Positions 56,544 through 64,000 of a DNA stretch of 64,000 nt are shown here, in pieces. Under the pieces are notes generated by a model, which made no database searches, was not told the origin of the DNA, and saw only the letters and a program-made list of their open reading frames with translations. The position numbers and the translations under genes were made by a program. Source of the DNA: Amycolatopsis mongoliensis. GTDB lineage: Bacteria; Actinomycetota; Actinomycetes; Mycobacteriales; Pseudonocardiaceae. The DNA lies in contig NZ_CP127295.1 of assembly GCF_030285665.1 (NCBI RefSeq), positions 7,440,001 to 7,504,000 of the forward strand, given 5' to 3'. Within the stretch, counting starts at the first letter, position 1. Each line of letters starts with the position of its first letter.

Positions 56544-57992
56544 CTACGGCGTGACCGGGATGTTCGTCAGTCCCGACGTCGCGTTCGTGACCGTGTTGGA
56601 CGCGTACACTACGTTCGGGTTCGCCGCGCACTTCGACACCGAGCTGATCTTGATCGCGTAGGCGCCGACGCCGCCCAGGTCGGACTTGTTGCCGCGCCAC
56701 ACGTTGCCGCAGCCGTTGTCGAAGGCGGGGGACGTGCCCGTGTTGTGGTTCTCGTAGCCGTTGGCGAACGTGCCCGGTGCGGAGAACGTGCCGGTGTTGT
56801 TCTCGATCGTGTAGCCGATGCCCTTGACGTCGATCCAGGAGTCCGCGGAGTTCTCGCCGGAGATGCCGCGGCCGTCGAAGGTGTTGCCGCGGATCAGGCC
56901 GTCGAAGGTGCCTTCCTTGACGTCGATCGGCTCGGCCGCGATGAACGGGCCGATGTGGTTGTCCAGCACCTGGATCCGGTCGCCGCGGTCGACGCCGCCG
57001 GAGTTGCCGTGGCAGGCCCAGTTCGAGTTGGCCGAGCCGAGGTAGACGCCTTCGCCGTAGCCGGGCTGCACCAGCCCGGTGTAGGTGATCGTCGAGTTCT
57101 TGAGCACGCTGTCGGCCGACGAGCGGCGGAAGTGGACCGCCTCCTCGTCGATGTGGTTGACGTTCACGCCGTCGATCGTCGTGTGCGGGGAGTTGTCGAC
57201 GACGATGCCCTTCTTGGACTCCTGCACGGTGAAGCCGACGAGGTTCCAGTACGGCGCGCCGGAGAGCCACAGGCCGTAGCCCGAGTCCCAGCCCGCGGTC
57301 GGCACCGGGCAGTCCGGCGCGGCACCCGACGGGCCGTCGTTGACCAGGACCGCGTTCGCCGGGCCCGACAGCGTGATGGGCTTCGCCGCGGCGCCGGCCT
57401 TCGTCGTGAGGAACGAGCCGCGGTAGGTGCCGGCCGCGAGCTTGATCGCCTGGCCCGGTGCCGCGTTCGCCAGGGCCACCTGCAGCTGGGCGGCGGTCGA
57501 GACGGTCACGGTGTCCCCGGCGGGCGGGGGAGTCGTGGTGGTCGTCGGCGGTGTCGTGGTGATGGGCGGTGTCGTCGTGACCGGGCCGCCGCCCACGCAC
57601 GGGAGCCCGTTCACCGTGCAGCCCGAGGGCAGTCCGGAGCCTGCGACGGTGAAGCCGAAGCTCACCGTGGCACCCGGCTTGACCGTGCCGTTGAAGCCGG
57701 CGTTGACGAACTTGTAGTGCTGCCCGGTCTGCGTCTTCACCGAGCTCCACGAGCTGCTCACCGACGTGCCGGCGGGCAGGTCGAACTCGACGGTCCAGCC
57801 GGTGGCGGGCGCGTCGCCGCGGTTGGCGATCGTGTACCCGGCGCCGTAGCCCCCGGTCCAGACCGAGGTCTGCGCGAAGGTGGCGGACAGGTTCGCCGCC
57901 GCGGCCTGCGCGGAGACCGCGCCGGTCAGCGCGAGCGCGGCCGAGATCGCGGCGGCGCCGAGCAGAACGGCACGACGATTTCGTGGGGACAC
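56544..57992 (-). CDS. Secreted CBM2 - right-handed beta-helix protein
   Basis: A 482-residue exported protein. The signal peptide is about 1-32. Residues 33-130 form a family-2 cellulose/chitin-binding module (SVWTGGYGAGYTIANRGDAP, TGWTVEFDLPAGTSVSSSWS). A Thr/Pro linker (about 136-158) leads to a parallel beta-helix (about 160-482; AAQLQVALANAAPGQAIKLA, GIVVDNSPHTTIDGVNVN). That fold is shared by pectate lyases (PL1/PL9) and polysaccharide lyases with Cys pairs; the catalytic residues cannot be assigned. GTG 57992 follows GGAGG by six bases. It probably targets plant cell-wall polysaccharide. Confidence 0.85.
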   Translation of the reverse strand: MSPRNRRAVLLGAAAISAALALTGAVSAQAAAANLSATFAQTSVWTGGYGAGYTIANRGDAPATGWTVEFDLPAGTSVSSSWSSVKTQTGQHYKFVNAGFNGTVKPGATVSFGFTVAGSGLPSGCTVNGLPCVGGGPVTTTPPITTTPPTTTTTPPPAGDTVTVSTAAQLQVALANAAPGQAIKLAAGTYRGSFLTTKAGAAAKPITLSGPANAVLVNDGPSGAAPDCPVPTAGWDSGYGLWLSGAPYWNLVGFTVQESKKGIVVDNSPHTTIDGVNVNHIDEEAVHFRRSSADSVLKNSTITYTGLVQPGYGEGVYLGSANSNWACHGNSGGVDRGDRIQVLDNHIGPFIAAEPIDVKEGTFDGLIRGNTFDGRGISGENSADSWIDVKGIGYTIENNTGTFSAPGTFANGYENHNTGTSPAFDNGCGNVWRGNKSDLGGVGAYAIKISSVSKCAANPNVVYASNTVTNATSGLTNIPVTP

Positions 57993-58112
57993 CAAGAGCC
58001 TCCGGAGAAGGGGACAGCGGAGGTGTTGCGGCGTACACCCGGACTTTCCCTTTATAGGTCACGGATGTGACGTGCGTCAATGAGCTGAACGATCGTCACG
58101 GATGTGAACGAA

Positions 58113-60152
58113 TCAGCCGGTGACGCTCGGCGTGCCCGTTTCGACGTGCCCGCTGAACCGCCGGAGGAACTTCGGGTCGGCGTCGAGCGTGGCGGACAGG
58201 TCGTACCAGCCGGACCCGTAGGCGACGGGGTTCCAGTCGTCGGTCACGGTCTGGCCCGCGGCCAGCGAGTACGTCCACGGGCCGTCGGTGCGGTAGTGGT
58301 TCGCGGTCACCGTGATCCTGGCGGCCGTCGTGCCGCTGTTGCGCATAGTCAGGCGCAGCTTGTTCTCGCTCGTGTAGCCGGCAGTGACGTCGACGCCCGC
58401 GCCCGCGCTGTTCGCGTCCCCGGCGAAGACCCAGCGGAACCGGTTGGGCCCGTGCACCGCGACGCCGTACTTGCCGCCGCCGTAGAGCTGGATCCGCCAC
58501 GTATCGCTCACCTGCGCACCGGGCGCGACGTCGTAGGGCCACGGCCCGTCGGCCTGGCCGTCGTTGCGGTAGGCCATCAGCTGCACGGCCGCGGTGCCCG
58601 GGTTGGCGAACGTCGTGGTGAGGAGCCGGCGGTCCGCGCTCAGCGACGTCGTCACCAGCGGCCGGTACGGGAGCGCGCGGGCCGGGCGGGTGCCGGCTTC
58701 CTGCACCGGGACCTGCTGCTTGCCGGTCGCGGGCGGCGTGGGTTTCGGCAGCTTCTTCTGGGTGTCGTCGGCCTGCTTGCGCAGCGCGGCGGTGTCGGGC
58801 AGCAACGGGATCTGCACGTTCGGGGTGCCGAAGTCGAAACACGTCATCAGGTCGCCGCAGAGCGCGCGGCGCCACGCGCTGATGTTCGGCTCGGCCACGC
58901 CGGTCCAGCGCTCGAGGAACCGGATGACCGACGTGTGGTCGGTGACCTCGGAGCTGATCCAGCCACCGCGGCTCCACGGCGAGATCACCGTCATCGGCAC
59001 GCGTGCGCCGAGCCCGACCGGCTTGCCGCCGATGTATTCGCCGGCCGTTCCCGGCGGTGCGATCGGGGGCGCGACGTGGTCGAAGAAGCCGTCGTTCTCG
59101 TCGTAGTCGATCAGGACCACAGTGGACTCCCACAGCTTCGGGTCGGCCCACAGGGCGTTCAGCACGGTCTGGGTGTACGCGGCGCCGTCGACCGGGCGGG
59201 CTTCGGGGTGTTCGCAGTAGCCGTAGGGTGCGACGATCCACGAGACGCGGGGGAGTGAACCGCTCGCGCAGTCGGCGGTGAACTCGGCGAGGACATGGTC
59301 GACGTCCTTGCCCTTCCCCGAATCCGGGCCCCAGGTCTTGAAGACGCTGGCGCGCCGCGAAAGGTCGCTGGAGTAGTCCTGGTGGTAGGCGTGGAAGAGC
59401 CACAGCGGGTTGTCGCCGTAGTCGCCGACGAAGGAGCCGCTCGCGTCACCGACTTCCTTGCTGGCATAGACCTTCCACGAAACGCCGTGCTGCTGAAGGC
59501 GTTCCGGATAGGTCGTCCAGCTGAAGACCGGCTGGTAGTCGGCCGGGTTGTAGTTCGCCGGGCCACCCGCCTTGCCGTCGGGGTCGACGGTGCCGGTGAA
59601 CAGGTAGAGCCGGTTGGGGGTGGTCGGGCCCTGCACCGAGCAGAAGTAGTGGTCGCACAAGGTGAAGGCGTCCGCCAGTGCGCGGTGGAACGGGATGTCG
59701 CCCTGGTCGAAGTAGCCCATGGTCAGCTCGCCCTTGGCGGCCACCCACGCGTTGTTCGCGCCGCCGGCGATCGCCTGGTGCTGGTCGGCCCAGCCGTGGC
59801 CGAGGTCGCCGAGGTCCTGACCGTCCACTTTGGTGGTGTCCACGCGGAACGGCAGCAGGTACTTGCCGTCGCTGCGGCCGGGATCGGGCTGGTGGAAGAC
59901 GTCCTGGCCGTTCGGCTGCACGATCGCCGAGCGGTCGCCGTAGCCGCGGACGCCCTTCATCGTGCCGTAGTAGTGGTCGAACGAGCGGTTCTCCTGCATG
60001 AGGATCACGACGTGCTCGACATCGGACAGGCTGCCGGAGACGCGGGGTTCGGCGAGGGCTTCGGCCATGCCGGGCGCCAGTGCACCGAGGGCCCCGGCGG
60101 CGGCGACCCCGCCGAGGAAGCTGCGTCGGGTGAGCTCGTGCGGGTCGGCCAT
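58113..60152 (-). CDS. Tat-exported phosphoesterase (phospholipase C family)
   Basis: A 679-residue enzyme. The twin-arginine signal is TRRSFLGGVAAAGALG near the N-terminus. The catalytic domain opens with VVILMQENRSFDHYYGTMKG, the signature of the acid-phosphatase/phospholipase C superfamily, and continues with GPTTPNRLYLFTGT, DYDENDGFFDHVAPP and GLGARVPMTVISPWSRGGWI. Two C-terminal DUF756-type domains (about 500-670: VQLMAYRNDGQADGPWPYD, TVTANHYRTDGPW) are typical of non-hemolytic PLCs. It likely hydrolyses phospholipids or phosphate esters outside the cell, perhaps in phosphate supply. ATG 60152 and GTG 60155 are adjacent possible starts behind GGAGG. Confidence 0.93.
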   Translation of the reverse strand: MADPHELTRRSFLGGVAAAGALGALAPGMAEALAEPRVSGSLSDVEHVVILMQENRSFDHYYGTMKGVRGYGDRSAIVQPNGQDVFHQPDPGRSDGKYLLPFRVDTTKVDGQDLGDLGHGWADQHQAIAGGANNAWVAAKGELTMGYFDQGDIPFHRALADAFTLCDHYFCSVQGPTTPNRLYLFTGTVDPDGKAGGPANYNPADYQPVFSWTTYPERLQQHGVSWKVYASKEVGDASGSFVGDYGDNPLWLFHAYHQDYSSDLSRRASVFKTWGPDSGKGKDVDHVLAEFTADCASGSLPRVSWIVAPYGYCEHPEARPVDGAAYTQTVLNALWADPKLWESTVVLIDYDENDGFFDHVAPPIAPPGTAGEYIGGKPVGLGARVPMTVISPWSRGGWISSEVTDHTSVIRFLERWTGVAEPNISAWRRALCGDLMTCFDFGTPNVQIPLLPDTAALRKQADDTQKKLPKPTPPATGKQQVPVQEAGTRPARALPYRPLVTTSLSADRRLLTTTFANPGTAAVQLMAYRNDGQADGPWPYDVAPGAQVSDTWRIQLYGGGKYGVAVHGPNRFRWVFAGDANSAGAGVDVTAGYTSENKLRLTMRNSGTTAARITVTANHYRTDGPWTYSLAAGQTVTDDWNPVAYGSGWYDLSATLDADPKFLRRFSGHVETGTPSVTG

Positions 60153-60384
60153 CACGGGAGCCTCCAGGGGGACCTCGGCAGGGCAGCGTCAGCGTAGATG
60201 ATCGAAGCTGTGCGTAAACACCGACTTTCGGGCGTAATCGCGCACTGGATGTTCATGCGCTGTTCGGTTCGCGGTCCGGCTGCGTGACACTTTCCGGTGA
60301 CCCGGAGGTGAACCCGGGCCGGACGGGGAATCTCCTCCAGCACAAACCCCTGGCGCACAGGGGAGACGGCGGAAGGAGAGCACG

Positions 60385-60630
60385 ATGAAGACCCGAATCG
60401 CCTCCTGGGTGGCGGCTGCTGCGCTCACGGTTTCCGCGGTGGTCGCCGCGGCGGCTCCGGCGTCGGCCGACCCGGTCCCGGGCAACCCGAACCAGTTCTA
60501 CGCCTACTGCTCGGTCGACCTCCTCGGGGTGCCGCTGGCGTGCACCGAGACCGACGCCGCGCATTCTTCGCACATCTGCCAGTACGTCGTCACCGGCGTG
60601 GGGCTCGGCCTCGACTGCATCCTGCGCTGA
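60385..60630 (+). CDS. Small secreted Cys-containing protein
   Basis: An 81-residue protein with a clear signal peptide (about 1-28, SWVAAAALTVSAVVAAAAPASA). The mature peptide of about 53 residues has four Cys (YAYCSV, ACTE, ICQY, LDCI), consistent with two disulfides. ATG 60385 follows GGAAGGAGAGCACG. I do not recognise it. It stands alone between the phosphoesterase and GH16 genes. Confidence 0.7.
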   Translation: MKTRIASWVAAAALTVSAVVAAAAPASADPVPGNPNQFYAYCSVDLLGVPLACTETDAAHSSHICQYVVTGVGLGLDCILR

Positions 60631-60649
60631 CCCCGCGGATTGCCCGAAA

Positions 60650-60677
60650 GTACCCGGTGGTCCGGACCATCGGGTAC
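60650..60677. promoter_or_regulatory. 28-bp inverted repeat after the small secreted gene
   Basis: Arms GTACCCGGTGGTCC and GGACCATCGGGTAC pair with one mismatch and no loop, 20 bp after the stop at 60630. It may be a terminator or an operator for the GH16 gene. Confidence 0.4.
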
Positions 60678-60730
60678 TCGTCGGAAAGAATCCGACCGGA
60701 TAGCCTTGTTTTCCGGCAGGCCCGGCCTAC

Positions 60731-60751
60731 TTTGTTGCCATCCACAACAAA
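60731..60751. promoter_or_regulatory. Inverted repeat TTTGTTG-N7-CAACAAA upstream of GH16
   Basis: Perfect 7-bp arms in AT-rich sequence, 54 bases before the GH16 start. It stands out from the GC-rich background and is placed like an operator or promoter element. Confidence 0.4.
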
Positions 60752-60805
60752 TAGGGTGCCGGTGAGCCGCCAGCCGTCGCCCGCGGAACGGAAGGGGCGA
60801 CGACG

Positions 60806-61648
60806 ATGTCGACCAGGAACTCCGCCCGATGGCAGCGGACCGCCCGCCTGCTGGTGGCGCCCGCGGCTCTGCTCGTGGCCGGGGCCGTGGTGGCCGCACC
60901 GCAGGTCCAGGCCGCACCCGCGGCACCGCTCGCGAGCTTCAGCGACGACTTCGACGGCCCGGCGGGCAGCGGTGTCGACGGCTCGAAGTGGGTCCACGAG
61001 ACCGGCGACAACGTGAACAACCACGAGCGGCAGTGGTACACCGACGGCACCGCCAACGCGGCACTCGACGGCCAGGGCCACCTCGTGATCACCGCGAAGA
61101 AGGAAAACAGCGGGAACAACTGCTGGTACGGCGCCTGCGAGTACACCTCCGCGCGGCTCAACACCTCCGGCAAGTTCACCGCGTCGTCCGGGCACATCGA
61201 AGCCCGGATGAAGCTGCCGCGCGGGCAGGGCATGTGGCCCGCGTTCTGGATGCTGGGCTCCGACATCGGCAACGTCGGCTGGCCGCAGTGCGGCGAGATC
61301 GACATCATGGAGAACGTCGGGTTCGAGCCGAACACCGTGCACGGCACCATCCACGGCCCTGGCTACTCCGGCTCCGGCGGCATCGGCGCGGCCTACAACG
61401 GGCCGAACTTCTCCGACGACTTCCACACCTACGCGATCGACTGGTCGCAGGACAAGATCGTGTGGTCGGTCGACGGCAACGCCTACCAGACCCGCACGCC
61501 CGCCGACGTCGGCGGCAACCAGTGGGTGTTCAACCACGACTTCTTCGTGATCCTCAACCTCGCGGTCGGCGGCTACTGGCCCGGCGACCCCGACGGCAGC
61601 ACCCAGTTCCCGCAGCAGCTCGTGGTCGACTACGTCCACGTGAGCTGA
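60806..61648 (+). CDS. Secreted GH16 beta-glucanase (laminarinase-like)
   Basis: A 280-residue exported endo-glucanase. The signal peptide is about 1-36 (LLVAPAALLVAGAVVAAPQV). The catalytic jelly-roll carries EIDIME (Glu164 nucleophile, Asp166, Glu169 acid/base) and substrate-site segments MWPAFWMLGS and TYAIDWSQDKIVWSVDG. Without a CBM it is a minimal GH16, probably acting on beta-1,3 or beta-1,3-1,4-glucans. ATG 60806 follows GGAAGGGGCGACGACG. A hairpin terminator follows. Confidence 0.93.
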   Translation: MSTRNSARWQRTARLLVAPAALLVAGAVVAAPQVQAAPAAPLASFSDDFDGPAGSGVDGSKWVHETGDNVNNHERQWYTDGTANAALDGQGHLVITAKKENSGNNCWYGACEYTSARLNTSGKFTASSGHIEARMKLPRGQGMWPAFWMLGSDIGNVGWPQCGEIDIMENVGFEPNTVHGTIHGPGYSGSGGIGAAYNGPNFSDDFHTYAIDWSQDKIVWSVDGNAYQTRTPADVGGNQWVFNHDFFVILNLAVGGYWPGDPDGSTQFPQQLVVDYVHVS

Positions 61649-61660
61649 GCGGACCGACCA

Positions 61661-61707
61661 GCGGGACCGGCCTCTCCCCGTGCGCGGCGGAGGGGGGCCG
61701 GTCCCGC
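61661..61707 (+). terminator. Hairpin terminator after GH16
   Basis: Arms GCGGGACCGGCC (61661-61672) and GGCCGGTCCCGC (61696-61707) form a perfect 12-bp stem, 13 bp past the stop. No T-run follows. Confidence 0.7.
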
Positions 61708-61742
61708 GCCATTTCCCGGGCGTCGGCAGCCCCGCCGCACGC

Positions 61743-61776
61743 TTCTGGTACAGAATCGGGACATTTCTGGTTCAGA
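61743..61776. promoter_or_regulatory. Two TCTG-N3-CAGA palindromes 22 bp apart
   Basis: TTCTGGTACAGA (61743-61754) and TTCTGGTTCAGA (61765-61776) are near-identical direct repeats, each itself palindromic, spaced two helical turns apart. They lie about 95-125 bp upstream of the D,D-carboxypeptidase start. Confidence 0.45.
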
Positions 61777-61869
61777 CCTGTCGAACAACCCCGACGGGCC
61801 GGCGATCTTCCCCGGACAAAGTGACCGTTGTGCGCTCACCCGGCGCACCCCGGCACCCGGAGGAAACCC

Positions 61870-62793
61870 ATGGCCCGTACCCGCATCCCACCCGTCGCCG
61901 GCGGGCTCGCCGCCGCCGTGGCGGTGGCTCTCGCCGCGGCTTGCTGGGTCCTCTTCCCGCCCACGGTCGACGGCCGCGCGAGCGCCGCGCGGCCCGCGGT
62001 CGACCTGCCGCTGCCGTGGCCGGCCGAAGGGCAGGCGAGCGCCGAGGTCCAGGGCCTGGGCTCGCTCGGCAGCCGCGGGGAGCAGCGGCCGGTGCCGATC
62101 GCGAGCGTCACCAAGGTGATGACCGCCTACGTGGTGCTGAAGGACCACCCGCTCGCCGCGGGCGAGGCGGGCCCGCGGATCACCGTCGACGAACAGGCCG
62201 AGGCCGAGTCGACGTCGTCGGAGGAGTCGACCGCCCCGGTGCGGGCCGGCCGCGAGATCGGCGAACGGGACCTGCTGGCCCTCATGCTCGTCCCGTCCGG
62301 CAACAACGTCGCCCGGCTGCTCGCCCGCTGGGACGCGGGCAGCCAGGACGCGTTCGTCGCGAAGATGAACCGCGAGGCCGCGGCGCTCGGCATGACCAGC
62401 ACCACCTACACCGGGGCCAGCGGCGTCGAGGACTCGACGACGAGCACCGCCACCGACCAGCTGCGGCTGGCGCGCGAAGCGATGAAGAACGACGTGATCC
62501 GCGCGATCGTCGCGACCGCGAGCCTGCGCGTCGACGGCGTGCCCGGCGACGTCGTCAACACCAACACCCTCCTCGGCCGCCACGGCGTGATCGGGCTGAA
62601 GACCGGCTCGTCGACCGCGGCCGGCGGTGCCCTGATGTGGGCGGCGCGGGCCCCCGGCGGGGCGCTGATCCTCGGGGTCGTCCTGCACCAGAACCCGGGT
62701 GGCAGCCCGGCGGCCGGCCTGCGGGCCGCGCTGGACACGAGCGAAGCGCTCATTTCGGCGATCCAGCGGGAACTGCCGGCGGCGACCCGGTGA
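61870..62793 (+). CDS. D-alanyl-D-alanine carboxypeptidase (S11 family)
   Basis: A 307-residue cell-envelope peptidase. The N-terminal anchor or signal (GGLAAAVAVALAAACWVLFP) is followed by the complete penicillin-binding triad: Ser79-V-T-Lys82 in IASVTKVM, Ser143-G-Asn145 in PSGNN and Lys244-T-G in GLKTGSS. It would trim pentapeptide stems of peptidoglycan. ATG 61870 has CGGAGG six bases upstream; the ORF start at 61828 adds unlikely residues. It overlaps the next gene by four bases. Confidence 0.9.
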   Translation: MARTRIPPVAGGLAAAVAVALAAACWVLFPPTVDGRASAARPAVDLPLPWPAEGQASAEVQGLGSLGSRGEQRPVPIASVTKVMTAYVVLKDHPLAAGEAGPRITVDEQAEAESTSSEESTAPVRAGREIGERDLLALMLVPSGNNVARLLARWDAGSQDAFVAKMNREAAALGMTSTTYTGASGVEDSTTSTATDQLRLAREAMKNDVIRAIVATASLRVDGVPGDVVNTNTLLGRHGVIGLKTGSSTAAGGALMWAARAPGGALILGVVLHQNPGGSPAAGLRAALDTSEALISAIQRELPAATR

Positions 62794-63749
62794 TCGCGAC
62801 CCTCGAACCGGAGACGGCCGTGCCGGACCGCGGCACCTGGCGCCGCGGCCGGGTCATCGCGGTGTTTTCCGCGCTGACCGCGCTCCTGCTGCTCGCGCAC
62901 TCGCTGGTGCCCAACTGGGTGGGCAACGCCGGCAGCCTGCTGGAGACGTTCCTGCCGTGGACCGGCCTGCTCGTGCTGCCGCTGCTCGTGGCGGCACTGG
63001 TCCGGCGGTCGGCGCTCGCGCTCGTTTCGCTGCTGCTGCCGGCGCTGGTCTGGGGCGGGTTCTTCGGCGGCAAGCTGGTCGACCGGACGGAAGCCGGGGG
63101 CGACCTGAGGATCGTGTCGCACAACGTCAACGACGAGAACCCGGACCCGGCCGGCACCGCACGCGCGCTCGCTGCCTCCGGTGCGCAGGTGATCGCCTTG
63201 GAGGAGCTGAAGAAGTCCGAGGTCCCGAAGTACGAGGACGCGCTCGCCGCCGGCTATCCGCACCATTCGGTGCAGGGGACGGTCGGGGTCTGGAGCACGT
63301 TCCCGTTGCGCGACACCCGCCCGGTGGCGATCATGCCGTGGACCCGCGCCCTGCGGACCACAGTGGACACTCCGAAGGGCCCGGTGGCGGTCTTCGTGGC
63401 CCACCTGCCGTCGGTGCGGGTCCGGCTCGACTCGGGCTTCACGGCGAACGGCCGCGACGAAGCGATCGGCCTGCTGGCCGACGCGCTGGCGGGGGAACCG
63501 TCGGCGCGCACGGTCCTGGTCGGCGACTTCAACGGCACGGCCGACGACCGGGCTCTGGCGCCCATCGCCGCGCGGATGCGCTCGGCGCAGGACGAGGCGG
63601 GGGACGGGTTCGGGTTCAGCTGGCCGGCCGGGCTGCCGATGGCCCGGATCGACCAGGTCTTCGTGGCGGGGGTGCGGCCGGTGGCGTCGTGGACGTTGCC
63701 CGCGACGGGCAGCGACCACCTCCCGGTGGCGGCTTCGCTCGCGCTCTGA
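62790..63749 (+). CDS. Membrane-anchored endonuclease/exonuclease/phosphatase-family protein
   Basis: A 319-residue protein with three N-terminal transmembrane helices (about 22-92), then an EEP domain. Catalytic motifs are visible: SHNVNDENP (Asn), VIALEEL (Glu), VAHLPS, VGDFNGTADD (Asp, Asn) and SDHLPVAAS (Asp, His). Members with this layout are extracellular nucleases or phosphodiesterases of unknown substrate. GTG 62790 overlaps the carboxypeptidase stop (GTGA), so the two are cotranscribed, which hints at an envelope function. Confidence 0.88.
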   Translation: MIATLEPETAVPDRGTWRRGRVIAVFSALTALLLLAHSLVPNWVGNAGSLLETFLPWTGLLVLPLLVAALVRRSALALVSLLLPALVWGGFFGGKLVDRTEAGGDLRIVSHNVNDENPDPAGTARALAASGAQVIALEELKKSEVPKYEDALAAGYPHHSVQGTVGVWSTFPLRDTRPVAIMPWTRALRTTVDTPKGPVAVFVAHLPSVRVRLDSGFTANGRDEAIGLLADALAGEPSARTVLVGDFNGTADDRALAPIAARMRSAQDEAGDGFGFSWPAGLPMARIDQVFVAGVRPVASWTLPATGSDHLPVAASLAL

Positions 63750-63762
63750 CGCCCGGCTGGGT

Positions 63763-63815
63763 GTAGTGAATGACTCATTCCTGTCGTCAGGCGACAGGAA
63801 TGAGTCATTCACTAC
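63763..63815. repeat. Type-A palindrome, copy 5
   Basis: A perfect 24-bp stem (63763-63786 with 63792-63815); the arm contains TGAATGACTCATTCCTGTCG. It is 13 bp after the EEP stop. Compared with copy 4 the outer arm bases are GTAG instead of GACG, and they still pair within the copy. Confidence 0.9.
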
Positions 63816-63964
63816 GGCACCGAACATGCCCCTTGAACACCATGGTGCCGGCATCCGGTGAACAACCAACAACCTTTGCCGCAGGTCGGGCCACGAAGCC
63901 ACGCGCCCCGGGCCCGCCGGCGCACGTGACGAGACCGTTACGCACCCCGGTCTTGACCCCATCG

Positions 63965-63980
63965 GTGTTATCGCTAACAC
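63965..63980. promoter_or_regulatory. LacI-type operator GTGTTATCGCTAACAC at window end
   Basis: A 16-bp palindrome of the same TGTTA-N4-TAACA form as the GH35 operator. It must control a gene that begins beyond the window. The space 63816-63964 shows no gene. Confidence 0.6.
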
Positions 63981-64000
63981 TGACTCCTCGCCGTCACCGG

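Noticed and set aside
1..64000. CRISPR array, insertion sequence, prophage, rRNA or tRNA genes
   Set aside because: No regularly spaced direct repeats, transposase or phage proteins, or structural RNA signatures were seen on either strand. The repeated palindromes are isolated and lack spacers.

Overview
The window is very GC-rich DNA with GTG/TTG starts, four-base ATGA/GTGA stop-start overlaps and many secreted carbohydrate-active enzymes. It reads as chromosome from a soil actinomycete, most likely Pseudonocardiaceae and probably Amycolatopsis or a close relative. That placement is inferred from gene style, not from a marker gene. No rRNA, tRNA, CRISPR array, transposase or phage gene was seen, so this looks like stable accessory/arm-type chromosome with some local decay.

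Layout. 1-1.7 kb: TetR regulator divergent from a membrane-anchored pentapeptide-repeat protein. 1.7-11 kb: a LacI-controlled sugar locus (LacI, binding protein, two permeases, GH31) divergent from a large secreted GH3 enzyme, probably for alpha-xyloside or xyloglucan oligosaccharides. 11-20 kb: SAM methyltransferase, P450, secreted alpha/beta hydrolase, PAS-GGDEF-EAL protein, nitroreductase, Cys-rich protein and an EtfD-like membrane Fe-S oxidoreductase. 20.2-21.7 kb: a protein that appears to join a PUA/EVE-like domain, a CBS pair and a HEPN-like domain, the best candidate for an undescribed defence or stress effector. 22-24.6 kb: MHS transporter divergent from a shikimate/quinate dehydrogenase. 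24.8-29.5 kb: a das-type chitooligosaccharide operon (binding protein, two permeases, NagZ-like GH3) preceded by two DasR-box-like palindromes. 29.6-36 kb: secreted SH3-NlpC/CHAP protein, ArsR/MFS pair, DUF1996 protein, and a decayed stretch with remnants of an agmatinase and an MFS transporter. 36-40 kb: ECF sigma factor, a PPOX-fold protein behind two DosR-type boxes, and a DosS/DosR-like two-component pair. 40-45.5 kb: FolE with an FAD reductase under a divergent Cys-containing regulator, then a PLP desulfhydrase/deaminase, TauE/SafE exporter and GntR regulator. 45.5-49.4 kb: ECF sigma with anti-sigma-like partner, a beta-lactamase-fold protein and a LacI regulator. 49.5-64 kb: secreted enzymes (GH35, CBM2/beta-helix, phosphoesterase, GH16, D,D-carboxypeptidase, EEP nuclease-like protein) with small membrane and secreted proteins.

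Two themes cut across the window. First, local regulators sit beside readable operators (LacI, DasR, GntR, ArsR, SufR-like and DosR types), which also helped choose several start codons. Second, intergenic spaces hold several families of long palindromes. One has TGAATGACTCATTCC arms at five places. Another has GTGAGTG arms at three places and carries a common 22-nt flank. Between copies, bases change on both arms so that pairing is kept. Most sit between convergent or tandem genes, and some supply the stop codon of the neighbouring gene.
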